Assembly: GCA_008000375.1 (NCBI GenBank)
Contig: SMOI01000303.1
Coordinates: 7,178 to 30,597, forward strand
Reading direction: 5' to 3'
Source: Poteriospumella lacustris
Lineage: Eukaryota; Sar; Chrysophyceae; Chromulinales; Dinobryaceae
DNA length: 23,420 nt
A program made the position numbers and the translations under genes. Below, in pieces: positions 1 to 9,741 of this stretch (within the stretch, counting starts at the first letter, position 1; every line of letters begins with the position of its first letter). Under the pieces are notes generated by a model, which saw only the letters and a program-made list of their open reading frames with translations, ran no database searches and had not been told where the DNA came from.

Positions 1-3000
1 GGTATGTGGGAACGCCGCAGTCCTTTGTCTCCTTTGCAAGTAAAGGAACTTATCAAGCAAACGGGAAACAAAACAAAGGTGTTGGTGCAGCCCTGTACCC
101 GCCGCATTTTCTCGAATGATGAGTACAGACAAGTTGGTGCGACGGTCACGGAGGACCTGAGTGCTGCCAGCTTTATCATTGGTGTGAAGAGCCCTCCCAA
201 GGAGATCCTTCTTCCTGAGAAGTCTTACATGTTCTTTAGTCACACCATCAAAGCCCAGCCTTACAGCATGCCTCTGTTGGACAACATTCTCGACAAACGT
301 ATTGCGCTGTTCGACTACGAGTGTATCACTCGCGAAGGACGCGACGATACTCCTCGTTTGGTCGCCTTCGGCGCTTATGCTGGTCGCGCTGGAATGATTG
401 ACGGCCTGCAGGGCCTTGGTCTTCGCTTGTTGGCTGAGGGTTACTCCACTCCTTTCCTCCACGTCCCCAACACCTACATGCACGCGTCCCTCGGCGAGGC
501 TCGCGAAGCTCTCCGAAAGGTTGGCCAGATGATCCACGAGAAAGGCTTCCCTGAGTCCATCACGCCCGTTGTTGTCACCTTCACTGGTACCGGTAACGTG
601 GCGAAGGGCGCTCGCGAGGTGTTCGAGGCGCTTCCTCACCAGTATATCACCCCGGAGGAACTGCCCAACTTGTCCAACCTGATCAAGCAGGGTGTCAAGC
701 CTCGCAACGTCCTCTATGGTGTTGTTTGCACGGCGAAGGACATGGTTCGCCACACCTCGCACCCCGAACAGGCCTTCGACAAGGCCGACTACTACCGTCA
801 CCCCACGAACTACGCGTCCGTCTTCCACGAGACCGTCATCCCTCACACGACGCTCTTCGTCAACGGCATTTACTGGGACAACCGCTTCCCTCGTTTGATT
901 ACGAAGGAACAAATCAAAGAATTGCGCGCGACTGGCAACCACAAGCTCAAGGCCGTCGCCGACATCAGCTGCGACATTGGCGGCTCGTGCGAGTTCTTGC
1001 ACCGACCCACTTCGATCGAGAATCCTTACTACTCCTACAACCCCGAAACGGGCGAAGAAGAGACGAAGGTGACTGGTTCTGGTGTTCTCATGTTGGGCGT
1101 CGACAACTTGCCCTCTGAGTTGCCTCGCGACGCGTCGCAGCATTTCGGCGACGGTTTGTTGCCCTTGCTGCCGCCGCTGCTCGAGTGGCAGGGCTCGTCC
1201 TCCGTCGAGGACATGCAGTCTCTCTCTCCGGAGATGTACCGTGCCTGCATCGCCGCGCACGGATCGCTCATGCCCAAGTGGCAGTACATCCAGCGTCTGC
1301 GCGAGCAGCATGAGACGGCCAACGTGCAGCCGGTGCCCGTCTCCGCTGCCACGGCCGTCGCGACGAAGGCGACCTCCGCGGTGGCATCTGCCGGATTCGG
1401 TGCGGCTCCTGCGGCCTCGATCACGGTGGAGTTGATTGGCCATCTGTTCGACACGGGCCTGATCAACCAGGTGCTGGACACGCTCGAGGCGCACACCTCG
1501 CACCCTGCGACGTCCACGTCGAAGGCCGTCGAGGGTGCCACCGCCGGCTTCTCCTTCAACATCCTCGTGTGCGATGTGCGTCCCAACAACTTGCAGGGCG
1601 CCCAACATTCGCGCGTGGTGATTCAACTCAGCGGTCCCAACGCGACGGAGATTCAGCAGGTCGCCGAGTCGGTCTGCTCGATGGTCTCGGCGCACAAGGC
1701 CGCGGAAGGTACCGCGAACATTGTGTCGCCCGATCCCAGCAAATCCGCCGAAGACGCCAGCCAGAGCGTCGTGCAAGTCACCATGCCCAAGCGTATCTTG
1801 CTCTTCGGCGCCGGTCGTGTGGCGTTGCCCGTGGCGAAGTACTTCCGCGAGCAGCACAACACGCACTTGACCATCGCCACCGAGGACGAGGAGCAGGCGC
1901 GCCAATTGATCGACGCCATCACGGGCGAGCAGTTGCCTGTGGACAACGGCTACCACCACCAACCCGTGTCGCGTGGCCGCTTCGTGCCGTACCGCTTCCC
2001 TCGCGACAACACAGCGGCGCCCGGCCACACGAACTCGAAGCTCGCCGAGCTGGTGCACAACTCCGACGTCGTCGTGTCGCTGCTGCCGGCGACCATGCAC
2101 GTGCCGATCGCGCAGGAGTGTCTCCGCCAGGGCAAAGACATGGTCACCGCGTCGTACGTCTCGCCAGAGATGCAAAAGCTGCACGAGGAAGCGCGCGAGA
2201 AGGGCCTCATCTTCTTGAACGAGGTGGGTCTGGACCCCGGCATGGACCACATGATGATCATGTCCGCCATCGACCACATCCGCGGCGATCTGAACGCCGA
2301 AATCACCGAGCTCGTGTCGTTGTGCGGTGGCTTGCCCGACCCGATCACCGCGTCGATGAACCCGCTCAAGTACAAGATCTCGTGGTCTCCACGCGGCGTG
2401 TTGACGGCCGCGTTGAACTCGGCGCGCTTCCTCAACCAGGGCTCGCTCGTCGAGGTGCCAGGCGACAAGCTGCTCACGGCGGCGACCTACTCGCACCGCT
2501 TCCCCACGTTGCGTTTGGAGGTCGTGCCGAACCGCGACTCGCTCATCTACCGCCGCCTGTACGGCATCGAAGACACGCCCTCCCTGCACAGCATCTGCCG
2601 TGGCACGCTGCGCTACGAAGGCTGGGCGAACGCGATGTTCGCCTTGAAGTCGCTGGGCCTGCTGTCGCTGCAGAACCAGGACGAGACCACCTCCGCCTTC
2701 GACGTCGTGCGTCAGACGCTCACCGGCGCTGGCGTGCCGCACTCGTCGCAGGGTGTGCGTCAGTTCCTGTCGCGCGTGGAGGGCATTCAGGACCTCGACG
2801 CCGCTGTCGAGGCCGTGAGCTGGCTGGGTCTGGACGGCGACTCCGCCACGCATGCCTCGTCCAAGGACGAGTCTGCCCAGCGACGACAGACCGCGTCCCA
2901 GGCGCGCGGCAAGACGCCGTTGGATTCGCTCTCGTCGCTCTGGGAGCAGCGCCTGCAGTACGACACGTCCGCGACCAGCAACGAGAAGGACATGGTCGCC

Positions 3001-3297
3001 ATGTACCACCAGATCGCCGGTCGCATGCGCGACGGTCAAATCGTGCGCCATCAGTCGCGTCTGTTGACCTTCGGCGTGCCCGGCGGTGACACGGCGATGG
3101 CTGCCACCGTCGGCTACACGACCGCGGCGGCGATCGACCTCGTCCTGCAGGAGAAGGACAAGTCTCTGCGCGACCTGCGCGGTGTGGTGGTGCCCACCGA
3201 CAAGCGCGTGTACGACTTCATCCTGCGCAAGATCCAGCAGTGGGGCATCACGTGGTCCGAGTCGGTCACCTTCGAGGCGCCTCCCGCGCAGCGATAA
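1..3297 (+). CDS. AASS: Bifunctional lysine-ketoglutarate reductase / saccharopine dehydrogenase (AASS, LKR/SDH), 5' partial
   Basis: This enzyme would condense lysine with 2-oxoglutarate to saccharopine, then oxidise it to glutamate and aminoadipate semialdehyde. The family is mitochondrial in animals and cytosolic in plants. The frame is open from base 1; an ATG lies at base 4 (1097 aa from there), but that ATG falls on the conserved WERR(S/A)PL motif, which normally has some residues before it, so the true start is probably outside the window. LKR half (about 1-435): FSHTIKAQ at 78-85 and the nucleotide-binding TGTGNVAKGA at 194-203. SDH half (about 595-1097): GAGRVALPVA at 602-611, MVTASYVSPEM, NEVGLDPGMDHMM and the CGGLP...NPLKYKISWSP block. 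Between them is a 150-residue linker containing GHLFDTGLINQVLDTLE, which resembles the inter-domain region of plant LKR/SDH. GC content rises toward the 3' half. The identification is firm; localisation is unknown because the N-terminus is missing. Confidence 0.96.
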   Translation, partial: GMWERRSPLSPLQVKELIKQTGNKTKVLVQPCTRRIFSNDEYRQVGATVTEDLSAASFIIGVKSPPKEILLPEKSYMFFSHTIKAQPYSMPLLDNILDKRIALFDYECITREGRDDTPRLVAFGAYAGRAGMIDGLQGLGLRLLAEGYSTPFLHVPNTYMHASLGEAREALRKVGQMIHEKGFPESITPVVVTFTGTGNVAKGAREVFEALPHQYITPEELPNLSNLIKQGVKPRNVLYGVVCTAKDMVRHTSHPEQAFDKADYYRHPTNYASVFHETVIPHTTLFVNGIYWDNRFPRLITKEQIKELRATGNHKLKAVADISCDIGGSCEFLHRPTSIENPYYSYNPETGEEETKVTGSGVLMLGVDNLPSELPRDASQHFGDGLLPLLPPLLEWQGSSSVEDMQSLSPEMYRACIAAHGSLMPKWQYIQRLREQHETANVQPVPVSAATAVATKATSAVASAGFGAAPAASITVELIGHLFDTGLINQVLDTLEAHTSHPATSTSKAVEGATAGFSFNILVCDVRPNNLQGAQHSRVVIQLSGPNATEIQQVAESVCSMVSAHKAAEGTANIVSPDPSKSAEDASQSVVQVTMPKRILLFGAGRVALPVAKYFREQHNTHLTIATEDEEQARQLIDAITGEQLPVDNGYHHQPVSRGRFVPYRFPRDNTAAPGHTNSKLAELVHNSDVVVSLLPATMHVPIAQECLRQGKDMVTASYVSPEMQKLHEEAREKGLIFLNEVGLDPGMDHMMIMSAIDHIRGDLNAEITELVSLCGGLPDPITASMNPLKYKISWSPRGVLTAALNSARFLNQGSLVEVPGDKLLTAATYSHRFPTLRLEVVPNRDSLIYRRLYGIEDTPSLHSICRGTLRYEGWANAMFALKSLGLLSLQNQDETTSAFDVVRQTLTGAGVPHSSQGVRQFLSRVEGIQDLDAAVEAVSWLGLDGDSATHASSKDESAQRRQTASQARGKTPLDSLSSLWEQRLQYDTSATSNEKDMVAMYHQIAGRMRDGQIVRHQSRLLTFGVPGGDTAMAATVGYTTAAAIDLVLQEKDKSLRDLRGVVVPTDKRVYDFILRKIQQWGITWSESVTFEAPPAQR

Positions 3298-3980
3298 GCA
3301 GCGGCGAGTGGCGATCACGCGCTCTCCCTCTCCCGCTCGCCCCGTAGACACTAGACAACATTCGATCTGCCTGCAGTTACACGCCTCTCCTCCCTATGCG
3401 TTCGTAATGGACACCCCCCTCGTACAACCAACCGAACACTGTGTGCTGCAATGCGACGAAAGCGGTTAAATTAGGTGGACGGCGGCAGGTGCGTCTCTCC
3501 GCCCCACAGACCTCGGCGCGGAGGGAGGCGGCTCGCCAATATAATCAAGCAGCGGCGGGGCTGGCACATAACAAACCAACGCGAGCCGGCCCTCCCTCCC
3601 ACACGCTGCGTAAACTAAGTACAGGGAAACAAACGAGCAAACAAACAGAAAACCAAAAAAGGGGAGCAACAAAATGAACTGCGGCGGGGCGACGCCAAAA
3701 CCAGACGAATACGAAAGTGGTGTGTGGTGGGGGATGGGGCGTGGGGCGTGGGGGTTGGACCGTGGGCGGCGACCACCGACGCCGCGAAGGGCGACAACGA
3801 CGACGACGAAGGCCACCGTTGGGGGTGCGGTGTCGCGACGGGGCGCGCGCCGCGCTATGCGGCCACGTCGAGCTGGTCTGGCGGGTGTGGTGTTTGCGTG
3901 TGTGTCGCGGAGCGGGGGTGGGGGAAGACAACGGCGGACAAAGACAGCGACGGAGGAAACGCCACGGCGGCGAAGCCCGC
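3298..3980. other. Intergenic region between convergent genes
   Basis: This 683-base stretch lies between the stop codons of LKR/SDH (+) and the CXC protein (-), so it should hold both 3' UTRs. It is A-rich around 3610-3675 on the plus strand and G-rich around 3718-3760. Open frames here on either strand are low-complexity, Arg/Pro/Thr-rich and match nothing I recognise. No RNA gene or repeat family was seen. Confidence 0.6.
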
Positions 3981-6229
3981 TCATTCCCACAGCGCTTCGT
4001 CGGTCGCCGCGGAGCACCAGAGCGAGTTCACCGTCGACATCGTGTACAGGTCCGTGCAGGAGAGGAAGTCGAGGCATTTCAGTGCGATGAACTTCGTCGT
4101 CGGGGGCAGGTCGGGGCCGAAGAACGGATACACCACCGGCGTCGTCGCGAAACGCACTTTCTTGTTCTTGGCGCGTGTGCGCGGGCCGTTCGAGTCGACG
4201 GAGAGCTCACCCGGCGACGAGACCACCGACGATGTCGACGTCGTCGACGCGGACGACGACGAGGACGTCGCCGCAGTCGCTGCGCGTTGAGACGAAGACG
4301 ACGACGACGGCGGCGGCGCGGCACTGTGGCTGCTCGTCGCGGTCTGTGGCCGGCTGGTCGTCGGTGCGCTTTTGGCTGTGGAATGCGGCGGCTGCGTCGT
4401 CAGCGGCTGCGACCTCGTCCCTGTCCGCGTGGCGGACGACGACTGCTGCAGTTGCAGCTGCTGCTGGTGCAGCTCGAGCTGGCTGCCGGTGGCGGGTGGG
4501 CGTTGCTTGCCGGTCGACCGCGTCGCGACCGCCTTGGCGCCGGCACTGCCGCTGCTGGATGCCGCGTTGTTGGAGGACGGCAGCGGCGTGGACAAGTGCG
4601 GCAGGCTCGTGGTGCCACTCGAGGGCGTGTTCACGACGCCCGCCGCAACGACGGGCGCTGGCGCTTGGGCGACCGCTTGTCGCTTGTTGGGCGGCAGCTG
4701 CTGGCTCTGTGACCGCAGCGCGGGGCTGTTGTCCATTAGCGCCGCGACGCTGTTGGGGCTGTCCTTGCGCTTCTTGCTGGCGTTCGGGCCACCGAAAGGT
4801 GCACTACCGGTCGCGGCGGTCGAGGCCAGCGACGCGGCCGTCGGCGACGAGCCCTGCATCTTGCGGATCTTGAGCAGCTCCTCGGAGCCCGCGTAGTTGT
4901 CGCAGGACAGGCACTTGCAGTTCGTGCCACACAGCGCAGCCGCCGTGAAGCACTCGCAGTACTTCTTCAGGCAGCGGGAGTTCTTGCAGTGGCAGCCCGA
5001 CACGTGTTGCTGCTCTTCCTCGTTGATTTTCAGGCGGAACGCCCGCGAGTTGCGCTCTTTGATGGTGCGAATCGCGTTGTTGCGTGCGGCGTCGTGGCCG
5101 ACGTTGTTGCAGCAGGTGACGCAGCGGCAGTTCTTCGGGTCGCAGTACTGCAGGATGGCGAAGCAGTCGCAGTAGAGCTTCAGACACTTCGACTTCTTGC
5201 AGTTGCAGGACACGGCCGCCGTCTTCGGCCCCGTCGACGACGCGAAGCCGTTGGTCGACGACTCACACGAGTTTTCGTCTTGTTCCTCTTCCTCGTCGTC
5301 CTCTTCCTCCTCGTAGTCCATCACGTCATCCGATTGGCTCGTGCGAGACGCGTCTTTGTCGGCCTCGGCGTCCGCCGAGCGACCCGCTCGCGGCGCTCGT
5401 TTGCCCTTGGAGTCCTGGCTGCTCATCGACAGCTTCCGAGTGAGCTCCTGCATGGGGCTCAGGAAGGACGACGAGGATGCCGACGTTTCAGGCGTCACGA
5501 ACTGCGAACCCTTCGCGCGTTTGGCCGCTTTCCCGCTGTCGGCGCGGGCATCGGGTTGTTTGTTGCCCTTGACGTTGAGCTTCGTGATTTTGAGCGAGAT
5601 TTTCATCGGCGACGTGGACTTGATGGGCGTGCCGTCGAGGTCGAACGGGTCATCGTCGTCGTCCATGATCGTGCTGACGTCTTCTTGGCCACCGGTGAAG
5701 CCGCCGTGTTTGTCTTCGTCGAGGTTGAAGATGTCGGGGCTGTCGATGTACATCGCAGCCGACGACATCTCTGCCTTGCCGCGCACGTAGGCACGCTTCT
5801 CAGGCGGTGAAAATATTGATGGGGAAAAGGTGGATGCCAGCATTTCTTCGACGCTCTCCTGCTTGGACAGCAGCTCGAAGGCCTTCTGCGGGTGCGACGG
5901 CGAGTGCGGAAGAGAAAACATCAAATTACTATCTGCTGGACTCATCACGACGAGATCTAATCGTTCCCTGGTCGTGGTCGGCGACGGAAGGAATCCTTGC
6001 AATGGCGAAGCTCCCAGAAGGCCGAAGCGATCCGATGCTAGGAAAAGACGAACGTCGGTCAATGCCGTCAACAAACATTGACGGGAAAGAGACGAGGATT
6101 ACCTTGCACTGCAGTGCGAGAGCTTGGTCGTTGTTGTTGCTGTTGCGATTGCTGTTGTGATTGTTGCTGCTGCTGCAGTGGTTGCCATGCTTCCGAATGG
6201 CAAAACGAGGTCAACGGAGACCCAATCAT
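3981..6229 (-). CDS. CXC/CRC-domain (tesmin/TSO1/LIN54-like) protein with C-terminal F-box-like motif
   Basis: A probable sequence-specific DNA-binding nuclear protein. My model is exon 1 at 6229-6103 and exon 2 at 6037-3981, with a 65-nt intron at 6102-6038 (donor GTAATC, pyrimidine-rich acceptor ending TTTTCCTAG). It joins in frame to give 727 aa starting MIGSPLTSF, followed by a Gln-rich run. The frame of exon 2 opens at a TTG, so an unspliced model must start at the ATG at 5945 (654 aa), which remains possible. Domains in the 727-aa model: acidic stretch (EEEEDDEEEE) before CXC1 at about 319-353 (CNCKKSKCLKLYCDCF...), linker with AIRTIKERNSRAF, CXC2 at about 389-425 (CHCKNSRCLKKYCECF...), then a long Ser/Ala/Thr-rich disordered region. 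The last 40 residues (LPPTTKFIALKCLDFLSCTD...LW) match the F-box pattern. The usual RNPxAF linker motif reads RNSRAF. It is head-to-head with the EF-hand gene at 6847. CXC identity is certain; the F-box and 5' end are inferences. Confidence 0.88.
6038..6102 (-). other. Predicted 65-nt spliceosomal intron in the CXC gene
   Basis: On the minus strand the donor reads CAAG|GTAATC and the acceptor GTCTTTTCCTAG|CATC. Splicing is phase 1 and joins a Gln-rich ATG-initiated frame upstream to the CXC frame without a stop. The size matches the other introns in the window (64, 66 and 81 nt). There is no protein homology across this junction, so confidence is moderate. Confidence 0.55.
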
Positions 6230-6846
6230 TGTTTTCCACAAGAGGTGCTTCTTCCTTTGTTCCAAACAAGTAATGTGTAGCACTCCATGCGGAGGGGTAT
6301 CTAACAATCTGATGTAATGGTTAAGATATCCATCAGTCGATCCGACCAAGTGGATGCGGGTATTTTAGCGATTTCTTTCGCCAGTCTCACGTCGCCGTGT
6401 TCAAGTGCTGGAGGCTCAACTGCCTCACCGATGACTTTGAATTTTGAAATCGCAGGCCGGGGCCCGGACGGGGACGCGCACGCGAAAAACAAAAACGCTT
6501 TTGGCGGAAAACTGCATTTTCCCGGATTTCCGTCCGCAGCGAACTTGGGCAGTGGGCCGTTTCGCTGACGGGGAGTCGTTTCATCATCGACGACAAAGAT
6601 TTTTGGCGATCGCGTCCACCGTCGCATCGAAAGTGTTTGGTTGCTCTCTCTGCTTCTCCACCAAAGGAAAAGCAAAGGCAACATCATTGTTGAAACGAAG
6701 CTTTGTCAACACAGAGCCCCAGTGATTGAGTATACGTGACAGTTTGACGAAAGGGACTTAACCCGAGGCCAGTTGTGCATCCTACAGTCATCGTGGTTGG
6801 AGTTGCAAGTATTGTATTCACCCCCTTAGCGATAGATTAGATCAAG
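6230..6846. promoter_or_regulatory. Divergent intergenic region, probable shared promoter
   Basis: This 617-base stretch separates the starts of the CXC gene (-) and the EF-hand gene (+), so it should hold both promoters and 5' UTRs. A minus-strand frame at about 6301-6687 contains a fairly protein-like stretch (for example LAKEIAKIPASTWSDR), but I found no good start or in-frame splice to the CXC gene. I see no clear TATA box, RNA gene or repeat. Confidence 0.45.
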
Positions 6847-9126
6847 ATGTCGAAAGCAACGAAGGCCGGTACTGTTGCGGAACGTGTCGTCTGGATGACC
6901 AGAACCAGCGATGTGCACGGATCTCACCTCAAGACCGATCTCGACTCGTACATGGCTTTGATTCGCCGTAAAATCCAAGAAAAGTGCTCGACCACTGCCG
7001 AGCTCATCACTCAAATTCGACGAAACAAAATTGGCGAGTCCGGACACGTTACTCCCAATGAGTTCCGATTTACACTCATCAAATTCGGCGTTATTTTGCC
7101 GCAGCCACTCGTCGACCGCATCTTCAACGTCTTCGACTCCGATCGGAGTGGAACGATGGACTTCGACGAGTTCGCGATGTGGATTATGAACTCCGAGTTC
7201 CGACCAGCGGTCAAAGGAGGCAAGAAGGGCGCAGATGGCGAGGACAACTCGCCTCGGCACCAGCTGCGACGTAAATTGGCGAACTGCGTGCAGGACTTTG
7301 GCCGCGTCTTCGACAACATGAAAAAGCAAATCAGTTTCATCGAGTTTGTCTCGGACATCAACCGTACGGGCCTGCCGTTGAGCGATCGCGATGCGCGCAG
7401 CATTTTCATGCTCTTGGACCCCGCCGACTCGGGATTCATCGAGTCTGCGTGGCTGCGACAATGGGCGGAGACGGGCAAGGTGAATCGTACGTCGTCTATT
7501 CGCATCGTCGACAGCAACAAACCACCCAAATCGGTGAAAGAAGTGGTGAATCGTGTGATCGGCTGGAACACGCGACAGTTGGAGAGCGCCTTCTCGCACA
7601 TTGTGATGGGCCAAGGCACGAAACTGCCCTTCGAAGAGTTCCGCCGCTGTTTAATCAACGGCGGCGTCGGCAAGAGCATCACCGACATGCGTGACTTGTT
7701 CATGGCGCTGGGTGGTGAGAAGGAGAACCTCGCCGACGTCGATTTGCTGTTCAAGAACCTCGATCCCGTCGTGTCCAACCCTGAAGCCGAAGTCAGCAGC
7801 AAGCGCACCGCCACCGCGGTCATCTCGACATCGCGCGCTGATCGTCGACTGCGCGATTCCCTTCGCAAATGTTTCAAAGACGTGCGTGACGACATCCACA
7901 AGGAAGATCCCGCGAACACGGGCTTCATCGCGGCGCCCACTCTGCACAACATCCTCGTGCACCGCTGCACGCCGCTGACCTTCGAAGACTTCCGCTTCAT
8001 CGTGCAGCAAGTCAAGAAGCAGCCCGGCACCGAGCGCATCGATTATCACCATTTCTTGGCTGCGTATAACCCGGCCGCCTTCGCGCATCAGTTGGAAGGT
8101 CTCGCGCGGCTGCGAAAGTCGGGTGAGCTGCATCACACGCACGCGACCACGTTGGGCAGCAGTGTCAGCCAGCCTGCCCTCGCGACGCATGCGAAGTCCA
8201 GCGGCAACCAGCACGCCGCCAGTACGACCAATCTCGCGGTAACGCTACCAGTCTCACCGCTACGGCTCACGGCGCTGTCGTTGCCCGCGGACGACTCGGA
8301 CATCGGTCGCGGCAGTCGCACGACGTTCGCCAACACGACGGGATCGCTGCCGGACATGAAGAAGACCTGGCAACAGGTGCTTCGCGAGTGTCATCGTGCA
8401 GATCCCGAGCGAACAGGCCAAGTGAACCGCATGACCTTCATCGCGGCCCTCGAGCGCGCCGACAACGGCAAGACGATGACGCCCGAGGCGATCAACAAGC
8501 TCGCCGACCAGTACGCGCTGTCCAACGGCCTCATCAACTATCTCTTGCTCTTCCGACAGTATCTCAGTGACATGGGCGGCCGCGCCAGCACTGCCTCGTT
8601 GACGAAGAGCCAGTCGATGACGGGCCTCGGCGACTCGAGTAAGCCGGTGCACCCGTGGGACTTCGGCTACAAACGCGAGCGGAAGCAGGAGCAGCCCTAC
8701 TGGCAGCAGGCGTCGTCGGTGCCCAAGGACCCCGACGACACCAGAGCGCTGTCGTTGAAGTTCTTGTCCGTGCCGTCCGCGACGGAGAAGTCGGCGGAGC
8801 AGCTGTCGACGCAAGAGAAGGAGATGCTCCTGGGCCAGTTCCAACACGGCGTGCTGCAGCTGTGCCATCGTTGCTACCACATGTTCGCACCCGTCTGGCG
8901 GCCATTGCGCAACCAATTCAAGAAGCAACAGATCCCAACGCAGAAAGGCAGCATCCTGACGCCACATTTCCTCTCGATTCTCGAGACGAACGGCATCAGT
9001 TTGCGCAAGACGGAGCTGGGCGTCATCGTGAAGAACTTCCGCGGCATTGGCATGCAGGACATCATTCGCTACGACGACTTCCTCCGCGTCTGCATGCTCG
9101 TCAAGGATCGTTCCGACCTGGCCTAA
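6847..9126 (+). CDS. Large EF-hand repeat protein (EFCAB6/calcyphosine-like), possibly flagellar
   Basis: A 759-aa calcium-binding-type protein starting at ATG 6847, preceded by an in-frame TAG; context ATCAAGATG. It is built from repeated EF-hand-like units. One loop is canonical (DSDRSGTMDFDE, residues 97-108). Later units keep only the frame of the motif: DPADSGFIE near 192, DPANTGFIA near 357 and DPERTGQVN near 520. These degenerate loops probably do not bind calcium and serve as scaffold. A Ser/Thr/His-rich linker sits at about 420-500, and a Lys/Gln-rich segment precedes the final helical pair. Arrays of mostly degenerate EF-hands like this are known in axonemal proteins such as EFCAB6, so a role in a flagellum is possible but only inferred. 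There is no signal peptide or membrane segment. The coding sequence is unbroken, without introns. Confidence 0.85.
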   Translation: MSKATKAGTVAERVVWMTRTSDVHGSHLKTDLDSYMALIRRKIQEKCSTTAELITQIRRNKIGESGHVTPNEFRFTLIKFGVILPQPLVDRIFNVFDSDRSGTMDFDEFAMWIMNSEFRPAVKGGKKGADGEDNSPRHQLRRKLANCVQDFGRVFDNMKKQISFIEFVSDINRTGLPLSDRDARSIFMLLDPADSGFIESAWLRQWAETGKVNRTSSIRIVDSNKPPKSVKEVVNRVIGWNTRQLESAFSHIVMGQGTKLPFEEFRRCLINGGVGKSITDMRDLFMALGGEKENLADVDLLFKNLDPVVSNPEAEVSSKRTATAVISTSRADRRLRDSLRKCFKDVRDDIHKEDPANTGFIAAPTLHNILVHRCTPLTFEDFRFIVQQVKKQPGTERIDYHHFLAAYNPAAFAHQLEGLARLRKSGELHHTHATTLGSSVSQPALATHAKSSGNQHAASTTNLAVTLPVSPLRLTALSLPADDSDIGRGSRTTFANTTGSLPDMKKTWQQVLRECHRADPERTGQVNRMTFIAALERADNGKTMTPEAINKLADQYALSNGLINYLLLFRQYLSDMGGRASTASLTKSQSMTGLGDSSKPVHPWDFGYKRERKQEQPYWQQASSVPKDPDDTRALSLKFLSVPSATEKSAEQLSTQEKEMLLGQFQHGVLQLCHRCYHMFAPVWRPLRNQFKKQQIPTQKGSILTPHFLSILETNGISLRKTELGVIVKNFRGIGMQDIIRYDDFLRVCMLVKDRSDLA

Positions 9127-9741
9127 GCAGCCATTCCGGTGCGTTTGTTGTTGTATATCCTGTTTGCCTGTCGCGTGTCTCTGGTTCCGCGGTCGACGTC
9201 AACGTGTGGTAGTGCACGCCTTCGCGTCGGCGGTAGACACACGTTGTCCTCTTTTGTCCACCTATGTCTCCTGCCTGTTCTTTTCGTTTCATTTTGGTCC
9301 CACTCCGCGATGGCGGAGGAGCAGCACGGGTGGACTGCGCAGTGGGTAGTCTCTGCGCGCTCCGCCTGTCTCGCTCACATCCGACTGGCACAGTGCGGCG
9401 GCACGGAAAGCGCCCTTTCTTTGTTTATCTGCCGCGTCACCCGTCACCATCACTGTCACCTGTGCGTTGTTTTGTCGTGTTCTCTGTGCGTCGTCTCTTT
9501 GTATCGTTGGTGAAGTTCTCTCGCGAGGGCGGCGGGGTCCTGCAGTGTGCCCGACCCCCCACTCGCGAGGGGCTCTGTAAACCGATTCAACTCTCAAACA
9601 ACCATTATACGTCGCAGTGTGTCTGCCAACACGAAATGATCTCTTTACAGGCGGCGTGGGAAGAAACTACAGAGGGGGAGGGGTTGAGAGTGGGGTGTGA
9701 TACTGGGAGCTGTGGGCGGGGACGGGCGGGTACACGCTGGT
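9127..9741. other. Intergenic region between convergent genes, with a GC-rich hairpin
   Basis: This 615-base stretch separates the stops of the EF-hand gene (+) and the mitochondrial DnaJ gene (-) and probably contains both 3' UTRs. It is rich in TG/TC runs on the plus strand and holds the inverted repeat at 9520-9569. The open frames crossing it are Cys/Arg/Ser-rich without recognisable domains, and one only runs on as antisense of the DnaJ gene. Confidence 0.55.
9520..9569. repeat. Inverted repeat / potential strong hairpin
   Basis: CTCGCGAG at 9520-9527 recurs at 9562-9569. The motif is its own reverse complement, so the two copies can pair. Inside them GGGGTC (9534-9539) faces GACCCC (9553-9558) across a 13-nt loop. 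This predicts a two-part GC-rich stem in the spacer between two converging genes. The sequence is clear; any role in 3'-end formation is speculation. Confidence 0.6.

Noticed and set aside
1569-3089. 506-codon open frame on the plus strand
   Set aside because: It is the +2 shadow of the LKR/SDH coding sequence, extremely Arg/Ala/His-rich and created by high GC at third positions.
3717-4712. 331-codon plus-strand frame
   Set aside because: It is antisense to the Ser/Ala-rich part of the CXC gene; its poly-Arg composition comes from antisense Ser codon repeats.
4989-5810. 273-codon plus-strand frame
   Set aside because: It is antisense to the two CXC motifs and the acidic region, which are unambiguous on the minus strand.
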